Source of the DNA: Cognatishimia sp. F0-27
Lineage (GTDB): Bacteria; Pseudomonadota; Alphaproteobacteria; Rhodobacterales; Rhodobacteraceae
NCBI RefSeq assembly: GCF_020667845.1
Contig: NZ_JAFMPQ010000012.1
Span: forward strand, 52,999-116,998
Direction of reading: 5' to 3'
DNA length: 64,000 bases
Shown: one piece after another, positions 37,734 through 47,298 of the stretch
How the letters are laid out: each line of letters begins with the position of its first letter
Numbering within the stretch: the stretch's first letter is position 1
Notes under the pieces: model-generated
The model's database searches: none
Seen by the model: the letters and a program-made list of their open reading frames with translations, nothing else
What the model was told of the DNA's origin: nothing
Made by a program: the position numbers and the translations under genes

Positions 37734-38561
37734 ATGAGCGGTGATCCCTACCAGACGACGCGCGGTCAGCGCGATCGCTCCATAGGCAATCCCGACGGCA
37801 TGGGAGATGCTGCCAAGTACCGCCCCGAGGGCGCGGCGAAGGCCGCTCCGGGCGGGCCGTTCCTGATCGGCGAGGCGATAACGGGCGGCTATGGCAAGGG
37901 GGCCGACATCCTGCATCGCTGCACCATCGCGGTCGAGAAAGGCGAGATCGCGGTCATCGTCGGCCCGAACGGGGCCGGAAAATCCACCGCGATGAAGGCC
38001 GTGTTTGGCATGCTGGATTTGCGCGAAGGCGCGGTCCGGCTCGACGGGGCCGACATCACCGCGCTGAGCCCGCAGGCGCGGGTGCGGGCGGGCATGGGGT
38101 TCGTGCCGCAGGTGGCCAATATTTTCACCTCCATGAGCGTGGAGGAAAATCTCGAGATGGGGGCTTTCATCCGGGAGGACGATTATCGCGACACCATGGA
38201 ACAGGTGTTCGACCTGTTCCCGATCCTGCGCGAGAAACGGCGCCAGGCGGCGGGCGAGCTTTCCGGCGGTCAGCGCCAGCAGGTGGCCGTGGGCCGCGCG
38301 CTGATGACCCAGCCCAAGGTGCTGATGCTCGACGAGCCGACCGCCGGGGTCTCGCCCATCGTGATGGACGAGCTGTTCGACCGGATCATCGAGGTGGCCC
38401 GCACCGGCATTTCGATCCTGATGGTGGAGCAGAACGCGCGGCAGGCGTTGGAGATTGCCGACAAGGGCTACGTGCTTGTGCAGGGGCGCAACGCGCATAC
38501 CGGCACCGGCAAGGCGCTTTTGGCCGATGATGACGTGCGGCGGAGCTTTCTGGGCGGATGA
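37734..38561 (+). CDS. livF: Branched-chain amino acid ABC transporter ATP-binding protein (LivF-type)
   Basis: A 275-residue ATPase with Walker A GPNGAGKST, the LivF-type GFVPQVANIFTSMSVEENLEMG segment, signature LSGGQRQQVAVGRAL, Walker B VLMLDEPTAG and VEQNARQAL. The first 45 residues precede the ATPase fold and are variable. The start at 37734 (ATG) has GGGAGG seven bases upstream; GTG at 37731 is possible. It partners LivG. Confidence 0.92.
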   Translation: MSGDPYQTTRGQRDRSIGNPDGMGDAAKYRPEGAAKAAPGGPFLIGEAITGGYGKGADILHRCTIAVEKGEIAVIVGPNGAGKSTAMKAVFGMLDLREGAVRLDGADITALSPQARVRAGMGFVPQVANIFTSMSVEENLEMGAFIREDDYRDTMEQVFDLFPILREKRRQAAGELSGGQRQQVAVGRALMTQPKVLMLDEPTAGVSPIVMDELFDRIIEVARTGISILMVEQNARQALEIADKGYVLVQGRNAHTGTGKALLADDDVRRSFLGG

Positions 38562-38574
38562 AGGCGCGGGTGGC

Positions 38575-38612
38575 AAAAGGCAGATGGGGTATTTGGACCA
38601 AGAAGAAACAGG
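38575..38612 (+). repeat. Dispersed intergenic repeat, partial copy E
   Basis: ATGGGGTATTTGGACCAAGAAGAAA matches only the right-hand half of the repeat family; the GC hairpin is missing. It falls just after livF, before the likely start of the next gene. Confidence 0.55.
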
Positions 38613-38644
38613 GCGATGGGCGCCTTGCCGGTCTTGGTTCGGGT

Positions 38645-39004
38645 ATGTGGGTGTGGATCGCGGCGGCGCTCTGGGCCACGCTCTGGACCGGCATGGCGGG
38701 CGCGCAGGAGCGGTGGTCCTGCGATCTGGAGGGCGAGGTTCTGACCTTTGGCTTCGATCGCGGCGATCTGTTTCCCGGCATCGAGGGCGAGCCGCCAAGA
38801 CGGGTGCTGGGCGATGCGGAATTCCGGCGCGGGATCTTCCGGCCGGAGCCGTTCGTGATGCCCGACGGCACGGTCGGGTTTCACGAGGACGCGGGCGCCG
38901 TGGGTCAGAGGATGCTGGTGATCGCGCCGGACGGGGCTGCGCGCTACAGCGACACCGGGCCGGGCGAGACGTTGACGGGCCGCTGCGTGCGGATGGGGAG
39001 CTAG
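38645..39004 (+). CDS. Small exported protein inside the liv operon
   Basis: A 119-residue protein with an N-terminal signal peptide (MWVWIAAALWATLWTGMAGAQE, cleavage near residue 21). The mature domain of about 98 residues has two Cys (WSCDLEG and GRCVRMGS) that could form a disulfide bond. I recognise no domain. The frame is open from an ATG at 38558 overlapping the livF stop, but those 29 codons coincide with repeat copy E. I prefer 38645, although it lacks an obvious ribosome site. It sits 3 bp before livH and is certainly cotranscribed. Confidence 0.65.
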   Translation: MWVWIAAALWATLWTGMAGAQERWSCDLEGEVLTFGFDRGDLFPGIEGEPPRRVLGDAEFRRGIFRPEPFVMPDGTVGFHEDAGAVGQRMLVIAPDGAARYSDTGPGETLTGRCVRMGS

Positions 39005-39007
39005 GGA

Positions 39008-40018
39008 ATGGATCTGTTGAACGCCTTTGTGGCGCTGGCGAATTTTGTGCTGGTCCCGGCGATTGCCTATGGCAGTCAGCTGGCGCTTGGCGCGCTCGGG
39101 GTCACGCTGATCTATGGCATCCTGCGGTTTTCGAACTTTGCCCATGGCGACACGATGGCATTCGGGACCATGGTGGTGATCCTTGTGACATGGCTGTTCC
39201 AGTCCTGGGGGATCTCGTTGGGGCCGTTGCCGACCGCGTTGCTGGCCATTCCCTTCGGGATAGCGGCCACGGCGGCGCTGGTGCTCGGGACGGACCGGGC
39301 GGTCTACCGGTTTTATCGCGCGCAGAAGGCCAAACCGGTGATCCTTGTCATCGTCTCCATCGGGGTGATGTTCATCTATAACGGGCTGACCCGGGTGATC
39401 CTTGGCCCCGACGACCAGCGTTTTGCCGATGGCGAGCGGTTCATCATCTCCGCACGGGAGTTCCGCAACCTGACGGGGTTGGAGGAAGGGCTGGCGATCC
39501 GCACCACGCAGGGCATCACGGTTGTGACGGCGGTGATTGTCGTGGCGGTGCTGTTCTGGTTTCTGAACCGGACCCGCACCGGCAAATCCATGCGGGCCTA
39601 TTCCGACAACGAGGATCTGGCGCTTTTGTCGGGCATCAACCCGGAGCGGGTCGAGCGGGTCACATGGCTCATTGTGGCGGCGCTCGTGACCATTGCGGGG
39701 GTGCTCTACGGGCTGGACAAATCCTACAAGCCATTTACCTATTTCCAGCTGCTGCTGCCGATCTTTGCCGCCGCCATCGTGGGCGGGCTGGGCAACCCGC
39801 TGGGTGCGATCCTCGGCGGGTTCGTGATCGCGTTCTCCGAGGTCGGGATCACCTATGCGTGGAAGAAGGTGCTGGGCCATGCGCTGCCCGAGAGCCTTGA
39901 GCCGGATGGGCTCGTGCAGCTGATGTCCACCGATTACAAATTTGCCGTCAGCTTCGTGATCCTCGTGATCGTGCTGCTGTTCAAGCCGACGGGTCTGACA
40001 AAAGGGAAATCGGTATGA
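39008..40018 (+). CDS. livH: Branched-chain amino acid ABC transporter permease (LivH-type)
   Basis: A 336-residue inner-membrane permease with about eight hydrophobic segments. Typical motifs are GVTLIYGILRFSNFAHGDTMAFG near the N-terminus, SYKPFTYFQLLLPIFAAAIVGGLGNPLGAI and a conserved NxAHGD-like loop. The start at 39008 follows TAGGGA. Its stop overlaps the livM start (40015-40018, ATGA). Confidence 0.93.
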   Translation: MDLLNAFVALANFVLVPAIAYGSQLALGALGVTLIYGILRFSNFAHGDTMAFGTMVVILVTWLFQSWGISLGPLPTALLAIPFGIAATAALVLGTDRAVYRFYRAQKAKPVILVIVSIGVMFIYNGLTRVILGPDDQRFADGERFIISAREFRNLTGLEEGLAIRTTQGITVVTAVIVVAVLFWFLNRTRTGKSMRAYSDNEDLALLSGINPERVERVTWLIVAALVTIAGVLYGLDKSYKPFTYFQLLLPIFAAAIVGGLGNPLGAILGGFVIAFSEVGITYAWKKVLGHALPESLEPDGLVQLMSTDYKFAVSFVILVIVLLFKPTGLTKGKSV

Positions 40019-41388
40019 GCGGGAACCGGGTCGATACGGCGGGGGCAAGCCCTGCGCGCACGGCGGCAATGTTTGCGCTGGTTTTGGTGCTGATCGTCGG
40101 AACGGGTCTGGTGCAGTCGTGGAACTCTGCGCTGATCATTCTCAACATGGGGCTGATCTCGGCGGTGATGGCGCTGGGCGTGAACCTGCAATGGGGGATC
40201 GCGGGGCTCTTCAACGTGGGCGTGATGGGCTTCGTGGCGCTGGGCGGACTAGCCGTCGTGCTGATGGGCATGCCGCCGGTGGGCGAGACATGGGCCGCGG
40301 GCGGCGCGCGGGTGCTGGGCGGCCTGTCGGTGGGCGCGGCGGTGATCGTGGGCGCTGTGATGGTCTGGAACCGCGGGCCGAAACGCTGGCGCGGCTGGAT
40401 GACCTTTGGGCTTCTGGTGGTCGGGTTCGTGGTGTTCCGGGCGGTCTATGACGCGGGCGTTGAGGCGATTGAATCGATCAACCCGGCGTCCACCGGCTAT
40501 CTCGGCGGGCTGAATTTCGGCGGCTCGCCGCGCACCGAGGACGGTCTGCCGTTGGCGGATCTGTTTGTGCTGCTGGCCTGGCCCGCGGGCGGGTTGCTGG
40601 CGGCGGGGGCAGCGTGGATCATCGGCAAGACGGCGCTCGGCCTGCGCTCGGATTACCTTGCGATTGCCACGCTGGGGATCGCGGAGATCGTGATTGCCGT
40701 GCTCAAAAACGAGGACTGGCTGACGCGCGGCGTCAAGAACGTGACCGGCCTGCCCCGCCCGGTGCCCTACGAGGTGACCTTGCAGCAGGACCCCGGGTTC
40801 ATCGAGCGCGCGGCGGGCTGGGGCACGGATGTGACGACGGCGTCGACGATCACCGTGAAGCTCGGCTACTCGTTGCTCTTTGCTTCGGTGCTGATCGTGC
40901 TCCTGATCCTCGCGCAATTGGCGCTGAACTCGCCCTGGGGGCGCATGATGCGCGCGATCCGCGACAACGAGACCTCGGCGCGGGCCATGGGCAAGGACGT
41001 CAAGGCGCGGCATCTGCAGGTGTTCATCCTTGGCTCCGCGATCTGTGGCATCGCCGGGGCGATGATGACGACGCTGGACGGCCAGTTGACACCGTCGAGC
41101 TACCAGCCGCTGCGCTTCACCTTCCTCGTTTGGGTGATGGTGATCGTCGGCGGGTCGGGCAACAATCTTGGCGCCGTGCTGGGCGGCTTCGTGATCTGGT
41201 TCCTCTGGGTGCAGGTCGATCCGATGGCGCAATGGCTGGTCGGGGCTGTGACCTCCGGCATGGCCGAAGACAGCGCGCTCGCCGCCCACCTCACCAACAG
41301 CGCGCAGCATCTCAAGCTTCTGACCATGGGCGTGATCCTGCTGGTTGTCTTGCGCTTCTCGCCGCGCGGGTTGCTGCCCGAACGCTGA
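40015..41388 (+). CDS. livM: Branched-chain amino acid ABC transporter permease (LivM-type)
   Basis: A 457-residue inner-membrane permease, longer than most LivM proteins. It has two inserts: about 115-195, and a periplasmic loop at about 240-280. The family core is present (GLRSDYLAIATLGIAEI, the EAA-like GRMMRAIRDNETSARAMGKDVK, and LTPSSYQPLRFTFLVWVMVIVGGSGNNLGAVLG). Forms the channel with LivH; last gene of the liv operon. Confidence 0.93.
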   Translation: MSGNRVDTAGASPARTAAMFALVLVLIVGTGLVQSWNSALIILNMGLISAVMALGVNLQWGIAGLFNVGVMGFVALGGLAVVLMGMPPVGETWAAGGARVLGGLSVGAAVIVGAVMVWNRGPKRWRGWMTFGLLVVGFVVFRAVYDAGVEAIESINPASTGYLGGLNFGGSPRTEDGLPLADLFVLLAWPAGGLLAAGAAWIIGKTALGLRSDYLAIATLGIAEIVIAVLKNEDWLTRGVKNVTGLPRPVPYEVTLQQDPGFIERAAGWGTDVTTASTITVKLGYSLLFASVLIVLLILAQLALNSPWGRMMRAIRDNETSARAMGKDVKARHLQVFILGSAICGIAGAMMTTLDGQLTPSSYQPLRFTFLVWVMVIVGGSGNNLGAVLGGFVIWFLWVQVDPMAQWLVGAVTSGMAEDSALAAHLTNSAQHLKLLTMGVILLVVLRFSPRGLLPER

Positions 41389-41744
41389 TCCGTCTTCGCT
41401 TCGGAGCCGCCCGTCGCCTGCCCCCGACCGGACGGGCAGTGGGACGGGCCGCAAGCAGAATTGCCGAGGGACCCGCCTGGGCGGGGAAACCCGCCCGACG
41501 CGGGATACGGCCATTGTGCTTGCGGCACGGCACGCAGCCTGTCAGGGCATCAGGGGCAGTTGACGGCGCGCCGGGGACGCGAAGACGAGACTTCGCTTTG
41601 GTGAGTCCCCGAGCCCTGCGACAGCCGGTCACAATCGCAAAGGCACGATCAGACGCACTGGCGGGACGCGCGGCACGCGCGCTCCCGTGCCGGAGCGGCA
41701 GCCGCCGCAGCCTCCCGCTTCCCGAAACGCCAGCACCGCCGCGC
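41389..41744. other. Intergenic region after the liv operon
   Basis: 356 bp between two convergent genes, with no gene visible. A GGGCGGG-GAAA-CCCGCCC hairpin with a GNRA-type loop at 41479-41496 may mark the transcript end; no T-run follows. Confidence 0.45.
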
Positions 41745-42368
41745 TCAGGCGAGCGACGTCACCCAGAGGATGGTCGCGTCGTCGTCGGACACGGACACGA
41801 CGTTATGGCCCATCGTCGCATCGTAATAGGCGCTGTCGCCGCGCCGCATCTCGATGGGCTCGTAAAACTCCGTGTAAAGCCGCACGATCCCTGTCAGCAC
41901 GTAGAGGAACTCTTCCCCGTCATGGCGCACCCAGCCATCGAACTCCTCCAGCGAGCGGGCGCGGACCCGTGCGCGATAGGGCAGCATCTTCTTCTTGGTC
42001 AAAGTCTCGGCCAGAAGGTCATGCTCGTAGGTGGTGGTCGCGTGATGCTGACCGCTCTCTGCGCGCGTGACCGCCAGACGCCCGTTGACCTTTTCCGCCT
42101 GCGGCGGCGTAAAGAGCTGCGGAATGGAGATTTCCAGCCCGGTGGCCAGTTTCTTGAGCGCCTCGTAGGTGGGCGACATCTGTCCGTTCTCGATCTTGGA
42201 CAGGGTTGAGCGTGCCAGACCGGCTTGCCGCGCGGCCTGTTCCAGCGTGAGGTCACGGGCCTTGCGCAGGTCGCGCACGCGCCCGCCCAGATCGAGCGGT
42301 TCCGCCTCGGTGGCGGCGTCGCCGTTTTCCCGCGCGATACGGATCAGGGATTTGGGATCTTTGGCCAT
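41745..42368 (-). CDS. XRE-family regulator with C-terminal cupin domain
   Basis: A 207-residue regulator. Residues about 28-85 hold a Cro/CI helix-turn-helix (GGRVRDLRKARDLTLEQAARQAGLARSTLSKIENGQ). About 130-205 hold a cupin sensor (HDGEEFLYVLTGIVRLY...MRRGDSAYYDATMGHNVVS). This architecture (SutR/PuuR-like) senses small metabolites. The start at 42368 (MAKDPKS) is set by the domain; the frame continues open upstream but mirrors the divergent acyl-CoA synthetase gene, 66 bp away, which is its likely target. Confidence 0.85.
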   Translation of the reverse strand: MAKDPKSLIRIARENGDAATEAEPLDLGGRVRDLRKARDLTLEQAARQAGLARSTLSKIENGQMSPTYEALKKLATGLEISIPQLFTPPQAEKVNGRLAVTRAESGQHHATTTYEHDLLAETLTKKKMLPYRARVRARSLEEFDGWVRHDGEEFLYVLTGIVRLYTEFYEPIEMRRGDSAYYDATMGHNVVSVSDDDATILWVTSLA

Positions 42369-42434
42369 GATCGCGGTCTTAGGGGGTGATGGCGCCCCTT
42401 GCAAGACGCGCGCGCTGCGGCCAAACACGGGCGC

Positions 42435-43964
42435 ATGACAGCCTCGATCCCAGACTCCCTCCACGACAACGGGGGCTACCCGCCCCCACCGGCCCCGTTC
42501 AACATGGCCGAACACGTGCTTGCCGCCGGACAGGCGACCCCGGACAAGATCGCCCTGGCGGTTGTCCGGCCCACCGGCGCGCAGCGCTGGTCTTATGCGC
42601 GGCTGACACAGGCGGTGCGCGGCACCGCCACGGGATTGATCGAAGCGGGGCTGACACCGGGCGACATCGTGCTGATGCGGCTCGGCAACACGGTGGATTT
42701 CCCGATCGCCTATCTCGGCGCGCTGGCCGCGGGACTGGTGCCGGTGCCAACCTCCTCCCAGCTGACGGCGCCCGAAGTGGCGGTCATGATCGACGAGCTT
42801 GGCCCGGCGGCGATCCTGCGTGGCGACGGCGTTGCCTGCCCGCCAGCCCCTTGCCCGGTCATCAACGCGGCCACGTTCGAATCCTGGCACGACCTGCCTG
42901 CCGCGCCGTGGCATCGCGGCGATCCAGAGCGGCTGGGCTATATCGTCTACACCTCCGGAACCTCGGGACGGCCGCGCCCGGTCGCCCATGCGCATCGCGC
43001 GATCTGGGCGCGCCGGATGATGTTGGACGGCTGGTACGATCTGCGCGCGGAAGACCGCGTGCTGCATGCGGGCGCCTTCAACTGGACCTACACGCTCGGG
43101 ACCGGGCTGATGGATCCGTGGACAATCGGAGCGACGGCGCTGATCCCGGCGGCGGGCACCGATCCTGCGCAGCTTGGCCTGTTGATCAAACGGTTCGAGG
43201 CAACGATCTTTGCCGCAGCGCCGGGCGTGTTCCGGCAGATCCTGAAATATCCGTTGTTCGCCTTGCCCAAGCTGCGCCACAGCCTTGCCGCCGGGGAGAA
43301 GCTGTCCGAACAGATCCGGGGCCGCTGGGCCGAAGCAACCGGCGGCGGAGTGATCTGCGAAGCTTACGGGCTGTCGGAATGCTCGACCTTCATCTCCGCC
43401 CCGCCAGGACGTCAGGCCGCGCCCGGCTGCCTCGGCTGGCCGCAGGACGGACGTCGCGTCGCGCTTCTGGACGAGAATGGCCACCCTGTGCCGCGCGGCG
43501 CGGCCGGGGTCATCGCGGTGCATCGCAGCGATCCGGGCCTGATGCTGGGATATCACAAGGCGCCGGAGGAAACCGCGGCGCGCTTTGCCGGGGACTGGTT
43601 CGTGACCGGAGACCGGGCGGTGATGCGCCCGGATGGCCAGATCGCCTATGACGGGCGCGGTGACGACATGATGAATGCGGGCGGCTACCGGGTGTCGCCG
43701 CTGGAGGTCGAAGCGGCGCTGTCCACGCTGGAGGGGGTCGACGAGGTCGCCGTGGCGGAGATCGGCATCAAGGATGACGTCTCGGTCATTGTGGCGTTTT
43801 ACGTGTCGGAGGCTTCGCAGGACGAGACGGCGCTTGCTGCGCAGGCCGCCGACCGGCTGGCGCGATACAAATGCCCGCGCGCCTGGGTGCGGGTCGAGGC
43901 GCTGCCGCGCAATCCCAATGGCAAGCTCCTGCGCAAGGGGTTGCGCGCGCTTTACGCCGGCTGA
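42435..43964 (+). CDS. AMP-dependent acyl-CoA synthetase
   Basis: A 509-residue ANL-superfamily ligase that activates a carboxylic acid to its CoA thioester via an acyl-AMP. Motifs: P-loop YTSGTSGRPRP (about 174-184), EAYGLSECS (A5-type), TGDRAVMRPDGQIAYDGRGDDMMNAGGYRVSP (A7/A8) and catalytic Lys in NPNGKLLRKGLR. It resembles benzoate-CoA-ligase-like and medium-chain synthetases, but the substrate is not determinable by eye. The start at 42435 has only a weak ribosome site; a TTG at 42399 is an alternative. Divergent from the XRE/cupin regulator. Confidence 0.85.
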   Translation: MTASIPDSLHDNGGYPPPPAPFNMAEHVLAAGQATPDKIALAVVRPTGAQRWSYARLTQAVRGTATGLIEAGLTPGDIVLMRLGNTVDFPIAYLGALAAGLVPVPTSSQLTAPEVAVMIDELGPAAILRGDGVACPPAPCPVINAATFESWHDLPAAPWHRGDPERLGYIVYTSGTSGRPRPVAHAHRAIWARRMMLDGWYDLRAEDRVLHAGAFNWTYTLGTGLMDPWTIGATALIPAAGTDPAQLGLLIKRFEATIFAAAPGVFRQILKYPLFALPKLRHSLAAGEKLSEQIRGRWAEATGGGVICEAYGLSECSTFISAPPGRQAAPGCLGWPQDGRRVALLDENGHPVPRGAAGVIAVHRSDPGLMLGYHKAPEETAARFAGDWFVTGDRAVMRPDGQIAYDGRGDDMMNAGGYRVSPLEVEAALSTLEGVDEVAVAEIGIKDDVSVIVAFYVSEASQDETALAAQAADRLARYKCPRAWVRVEALPRNPNGKLLRKGLRALYAG

Positions 43965-44257
43965 GGCCGCGCGCGGGCGTCGGGGGGCGTTTGCCCGGCG
44001 CGGATGGCGTGCGCTTCGGGCCGGGCGGGCGGCGCGCGCTCTGCTTTGCGCATCAGTCTGTGGTCACCCATGCCCATGCGCCCCGCCATCGGTGCGGACG
44101 GGCGCGCCGCGGGGCGCTCGGCGTGCCGCTTTGGTGTCATGCGGCGCGAGGTTGAGGCGCGAGACTGCGGCGCGTTGCCCGATCACGCGGATGTCGGGTC
44201 GCCAACGCTCGCCATCCCGGCATCATGCTGTTAAAGACGCGACAGAAAGGACACCGT

Positions 44258-44899
44258 ATGATCCAGCTTGATATCTTCTCCGACCCGATTTGCCCGTGGT
44301 GCTATATCGGGAAGGCTCACCTCGACAAGGCCTTGAAGGCGCACGGGGAAAACCCCTTTCGCATCCGCTGGCTGCCTTTCATGCTGAACCCGGATATGCC
44401 CGCCGCAGGCATGGATCGGCGCGAGTATCTCGAACGCAAGTTCGGCGGCAAGGAGGGCGCGGTGTCCGCTTATCTGCCGGTGTCTCAGCACGCGGAATCC
44501 GCCGGGCTGGAGATCAATCTCGAAGCCATCCAGCGGACGCCACAGACGATTGATGCGCATCGCCTGATCCATTGGGCCGAGCTTGAGCAATGCCAGACGC
44601 AGGTGGTCGATGCGCTGTTCCGGGCCTATTTTGTCGAGGGCCGCGATATTGGCGATGTGGAAGTCCTGGCGGATCTGGCCGACAGCGCCGGGCTCGATGC
44701 GGCGGTGGTGCAGCGTCTGTTTGCCTCCGATCAGGATCGGCGCGAGATCGTCGAACGCGACGCCGCGGCGCGCGGCATGGGGGTCACGGCGGTGCCAACC
44801 TTCGTGGTGGCGGGCAAACACGCGGTGCCCGGCGCACAGCCGCCCGATCTCTGGGCCAAGGTCATCGCGGAGCTGAGCGCAGGCGCCGAGGTGCTCTGA
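44258..44899 (+). CDS. DsbA-family (FrnE-like) oxidoreductase
   Basis: A 213-residue thioredoxin-fold protein starting MIQLDIFSDPICPWCYIG with a CPWC redox motif (C12/C15). The inserted helical domain and the cis-Pro segment GVTAVPTFVVAGKHAVPGAQP match FrnE/2-hydroxychromene-2-carboxylate-isomerase-like DsbA proteins. No signal peptide, so cytoplasmic. The start at 44258 follows GAAAGGA. The role is probably thiol-disulfide exchange under oxidative stress, inferred from the family. Confidence 0.9.
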   Translation: MIQLDIFSDPICPWCYIGKAHLDKALKAHGENPFRIRWLPFMLNPDMPAAGMDRREYLERKFGGKEGAVSAYLPVSQHAESAGLEINLEAIQRTPQTIDAHRLIHWAELEQCQTQVVDALFRAYFVEGRDIGDVEVLADLADSAGLDAAVVQRLFASDQDRREIVERDAAARGMGVTAVPTFVVAGKHAVPGAQPPDLWAKVIAELSAGAEVL

Positions 44900-45166
44900 C
44901 GAGAGCCTGCGTGGCTCGGAGCGGCTCCCGCCCTCTCCACCGGATCCTCCGCAGGGCTGCCTGCGGCACAAGGCCGGGTGGCCCCGGCGGGCCACGGCCT
45001 GTCTGCCGCCGCGCGACACCTGGGGGCTTTCGCGCCGCCATGCCTGCCCGGCCGTGATCCCGGACCCCAAGCGCCCTACGCCGCACGCACACGCACAGGA
45101 AAACCCCACTGTTCCGGCACAATGTCCGGTGGTAACGCTTTGGGATTGAACACACAGGATTCCCTT

Positions 45167-46378
45167 ATGCCCTTTCCCGGTCGCACAGAATTCATCGCCA
45201 TGATCGCGATGTTGGTGGCCACGGTCGCGCTCAGCATTGACGGGATGTTGCCTGCCTTGCCCGAGATCGCCGCCGATCTCACGCCCGAGGACATCAACCG
45301 CGCGCAGCTGGTGGTGACAAGCTTTGTGCTTGGCATGGGGGTCGGGACGCTGTTCACGGGCCCGCTTTCGGACCGCTACGGGCGCAAGCCTGTCGTTCTG
45401 GCCGGATCCGCGATCTACGTCATCGGCACCGTGCTTGCGGTGCTGTCCTGGTCGCTCGAAGCACTGCTGGCCGCGCGGGTGCTGCAAGGGCTGGGCGCGG
45501 CAGGCCCGCGTGTCGTCGCCATTGCCATCGTGCGCGACCGTTACGAGGGGCGCGGCATGGCGCGCATCCTGTCCTTCATCATGATCGTTTTCACCACGGT
45601 GCCAGCCTTGGCGCCGGCCATGGGGGCGCTTGTGCTGACCGTCGCGGATTGGCATGCGATTTTCTGGGTCTTTCTGGTGTTTTCGCTGCTGTCGAGCCTG
45701 TGGCTGGCGCGCAGATTGCCGGAAACCCTCGCGCCCGAGGACCGCCGGCCGTTAAACGCGGCAGCGTTGCGTGCCGCCATTGCCGAGATGCTCAGACACC
45801 CCGTCGTTCGCCTGAGCATCGCGGTGCAAGGCCTTGGATTCGGGACGCTTTTTGCAATGATCTCCTCTGTTCAGCAGATCTTTTCGGAGACCTTCGGAAA
45901 GGCGGAGAGCTTCCCCTTCTGGTTTGGCGTCATCGCCGTTTGCGCAGCCTCCTCAAGCCTGCTCAACGCGGCTTTGGTGGTGCGCTTCGGCATGCGCCGG
46001 ATGGTGACCGGCATGTTGATCGCCCAGCTGTGTTTCAGCGGTGCCATGGCGGTGGTTCTGGTGGGCGGCATTGGCGGGCCCGCGCTGTTCGCGCTCTTCC
46101 TGTTCTGGCAGTTCACGGTGTTCTTTCAGGCCGGGATGACGATCGGCAATCTCAACGCCATCGCGATGGAGCCCATGGGCCATATCGCGGGCATGGCGGC
46201 CTCGATCATCGGCTCCTTTGCCACCGTGATCGCGGTGTTTTTTGCCGCGCCGGTCGGGTTGATGTTCGATGGCACACCGTTGCCGCTGGCCTTGGCGATT
46301 CTCCTGTTCTCCGCGCTCAGCGTGCTTCTGATGATGCAGATGAAACAGGCCGAACTGGCCCTGGATGGCCCGGCCTGA
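45167..46378 (+). CDS. MFS drug-resistance transporter, Bcr/CflA type
   Basis: A 403-residue protein with 12 hydrophobic segments. The motif-A loop GPLSDRYGRKPVVL and the LPALPEIAADL start are typical of the Bcr/CflA multidrug exporters. The start at 45167 has AGGA at proper spacing; an in-frame ATG at 45122 would add 15 non-conserved residues. The exported compound is unknown. It stands alone, 267 bp after the DsbA-family gene. Confidence 0.88.
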   Translation: MPFPGRTEFIAMIAMLVATVALSIDGMLPALPEIAADLTPEDINRAQLVVTSFVLGMGVGTLFTGPLSDRYGRKPVVLAGSAIYVIGTVLAVLSWSLEALLAARVLQGLGAAGPRVVAIAIVRDRYEGRGMARILSFIMIVFTTVPALAPAMGALVLTVADWHAIFWVFLVFSLLSSLWLARRLPETLAPEDRRPLNAAALRAAIAEMLRHPVVRLSIAVQGLGFGTLFAMISSVQQIFSETFGKAESFPFWFGVIAVCAASSSLLNAALVVRFGMRRMVTGMLIAQLCFSGAMAVVLVGGIGGPALFALFLFWQFTVFFQAGMTIGNLNAIAMEPMGHIAGMAASIIGSFATVIAVFFAAPVGLMFDGTPLPLALAILLFSALSVLLMMQMKQAELALDGPA

Positions 46379-46579
46379 GCGGGACGAATAGGTGTCGGAG
46401 CCTTTCCGCCGGGCCGGTCCTTTGGTGCGCCCCGTCACCGCCCCGTCACTGCTCGGGCGCTGCGGCAAAAGTCTGGTCTTGGTGCCATGTGCTCAATCCC
46501 TGTGCAGCGGTGGCGCGCCGCGACGCCCGCGCGCGCATTCCCGGTTGACATCGCGCATAAAGGTCATAATTGCTGACGT

Positions 46580-47200
46580 ATGTTGTTGCTCGATACCCCT
46601 CCCGCCGACCGTCACAGCGCCAGCGAAGACATTCAAGGCATCCTGATTGGCGCGACACTGGTTGCCGTCTCAATCCAGTTCCTGCGCGCCGCAGACCTGT
46701 TTACCGGCCAGATCGCCGGTCTTGCCCTGATCATCAGCTACCCGTCCGGATGGTCTTTCGGCGCGCTTTTCTTCGTGCTCAACCTGCCCTTCTACCTGCT
46801 GGCGATCCGCCAGATGGGCTGGACCTTCACGCTCAAGAGCTTTGCGGCGGTGACGGTGATGTCCAGCATGGCCGATGCCTTGCCGCTGGTGTTGACGGTG
46901 GAGCCGCTGCACCCGGCGGTCGGGGCTGCGCTCTTCGGGGTCTGTGCGGGCGTGGGTTTGCTGTCGCTCTTCCGTCACGGCGCGACGCTGGGCGGTGTGG
47001 GGATCGTGGCGCTCTGGCTTCAGGATCGGCGCGGCATCAAGGCCGGCAACACGCAGCTGGCCTTTGACCTGTGCGTCTTCGCTGCGGCGCTTGCACTGTT
47101 TGACTGGCGCGTGGTGGCGTGGTCGCTCCTTGGCGCGGTAATCCTGAATGCCATCATCACGATCAACCACCGGCGCGACCGCTATATCGCGCGCTCCTGA
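46580..47200 (+). CDS. YitT family membrane protein
   Basis: A 206-residue protein with five or six hydrophobic segments and YitT/DUF161 hallmarks (GGVGIVALWLQDRRGIKAGNTQLAFDL). The C-terminal DUF2179 domain found in many family members is absent. Function is unknown. The ribosome site is weak (AAAGG lies 18 bp upstream), so a leaderless start or alternative start is possible. Confidence 0.8.
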   Translation: MLLLDTPPADRHSASEDIQGILIGATLVAVSIQFLRAADLFTGQIAGLALIISYPSGWSFGALFFVLNLPFYLLAIRQMGWTFTLKSFAAVTVMSSMADALPLVLTVEPLHPAVGAALFGVCAGVGLLSLFRHGATLGGVGIVALWLQDRRGIKAGNTQLAFDLCVFAAALALFDWRVVAWSLLGAVILNAIITINHRRDRYIARS

Positions 47201-47298
47201 TCCCGCCTGCCGCGTCCGGACCCGGCCAGTCCCCTTGTGGCCCATGCGGATCGATACGGGCGCCCCGCCCACTGCCAGGCTGGCGGGGCGCCTTGGCA

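Noticed and set aside
38468..40069. A 533-codon minus-strand frame opposite livH
   Set aside because: Shadow of the liv genes; His/Gln/Arg-rich composition and no domain.
46545..46570. TTGACA ... CATAAT as a promoter for the YitT-like gene
   Set aside because: The elements are only 14 bp apart, too short for a sigma-70 promoter.
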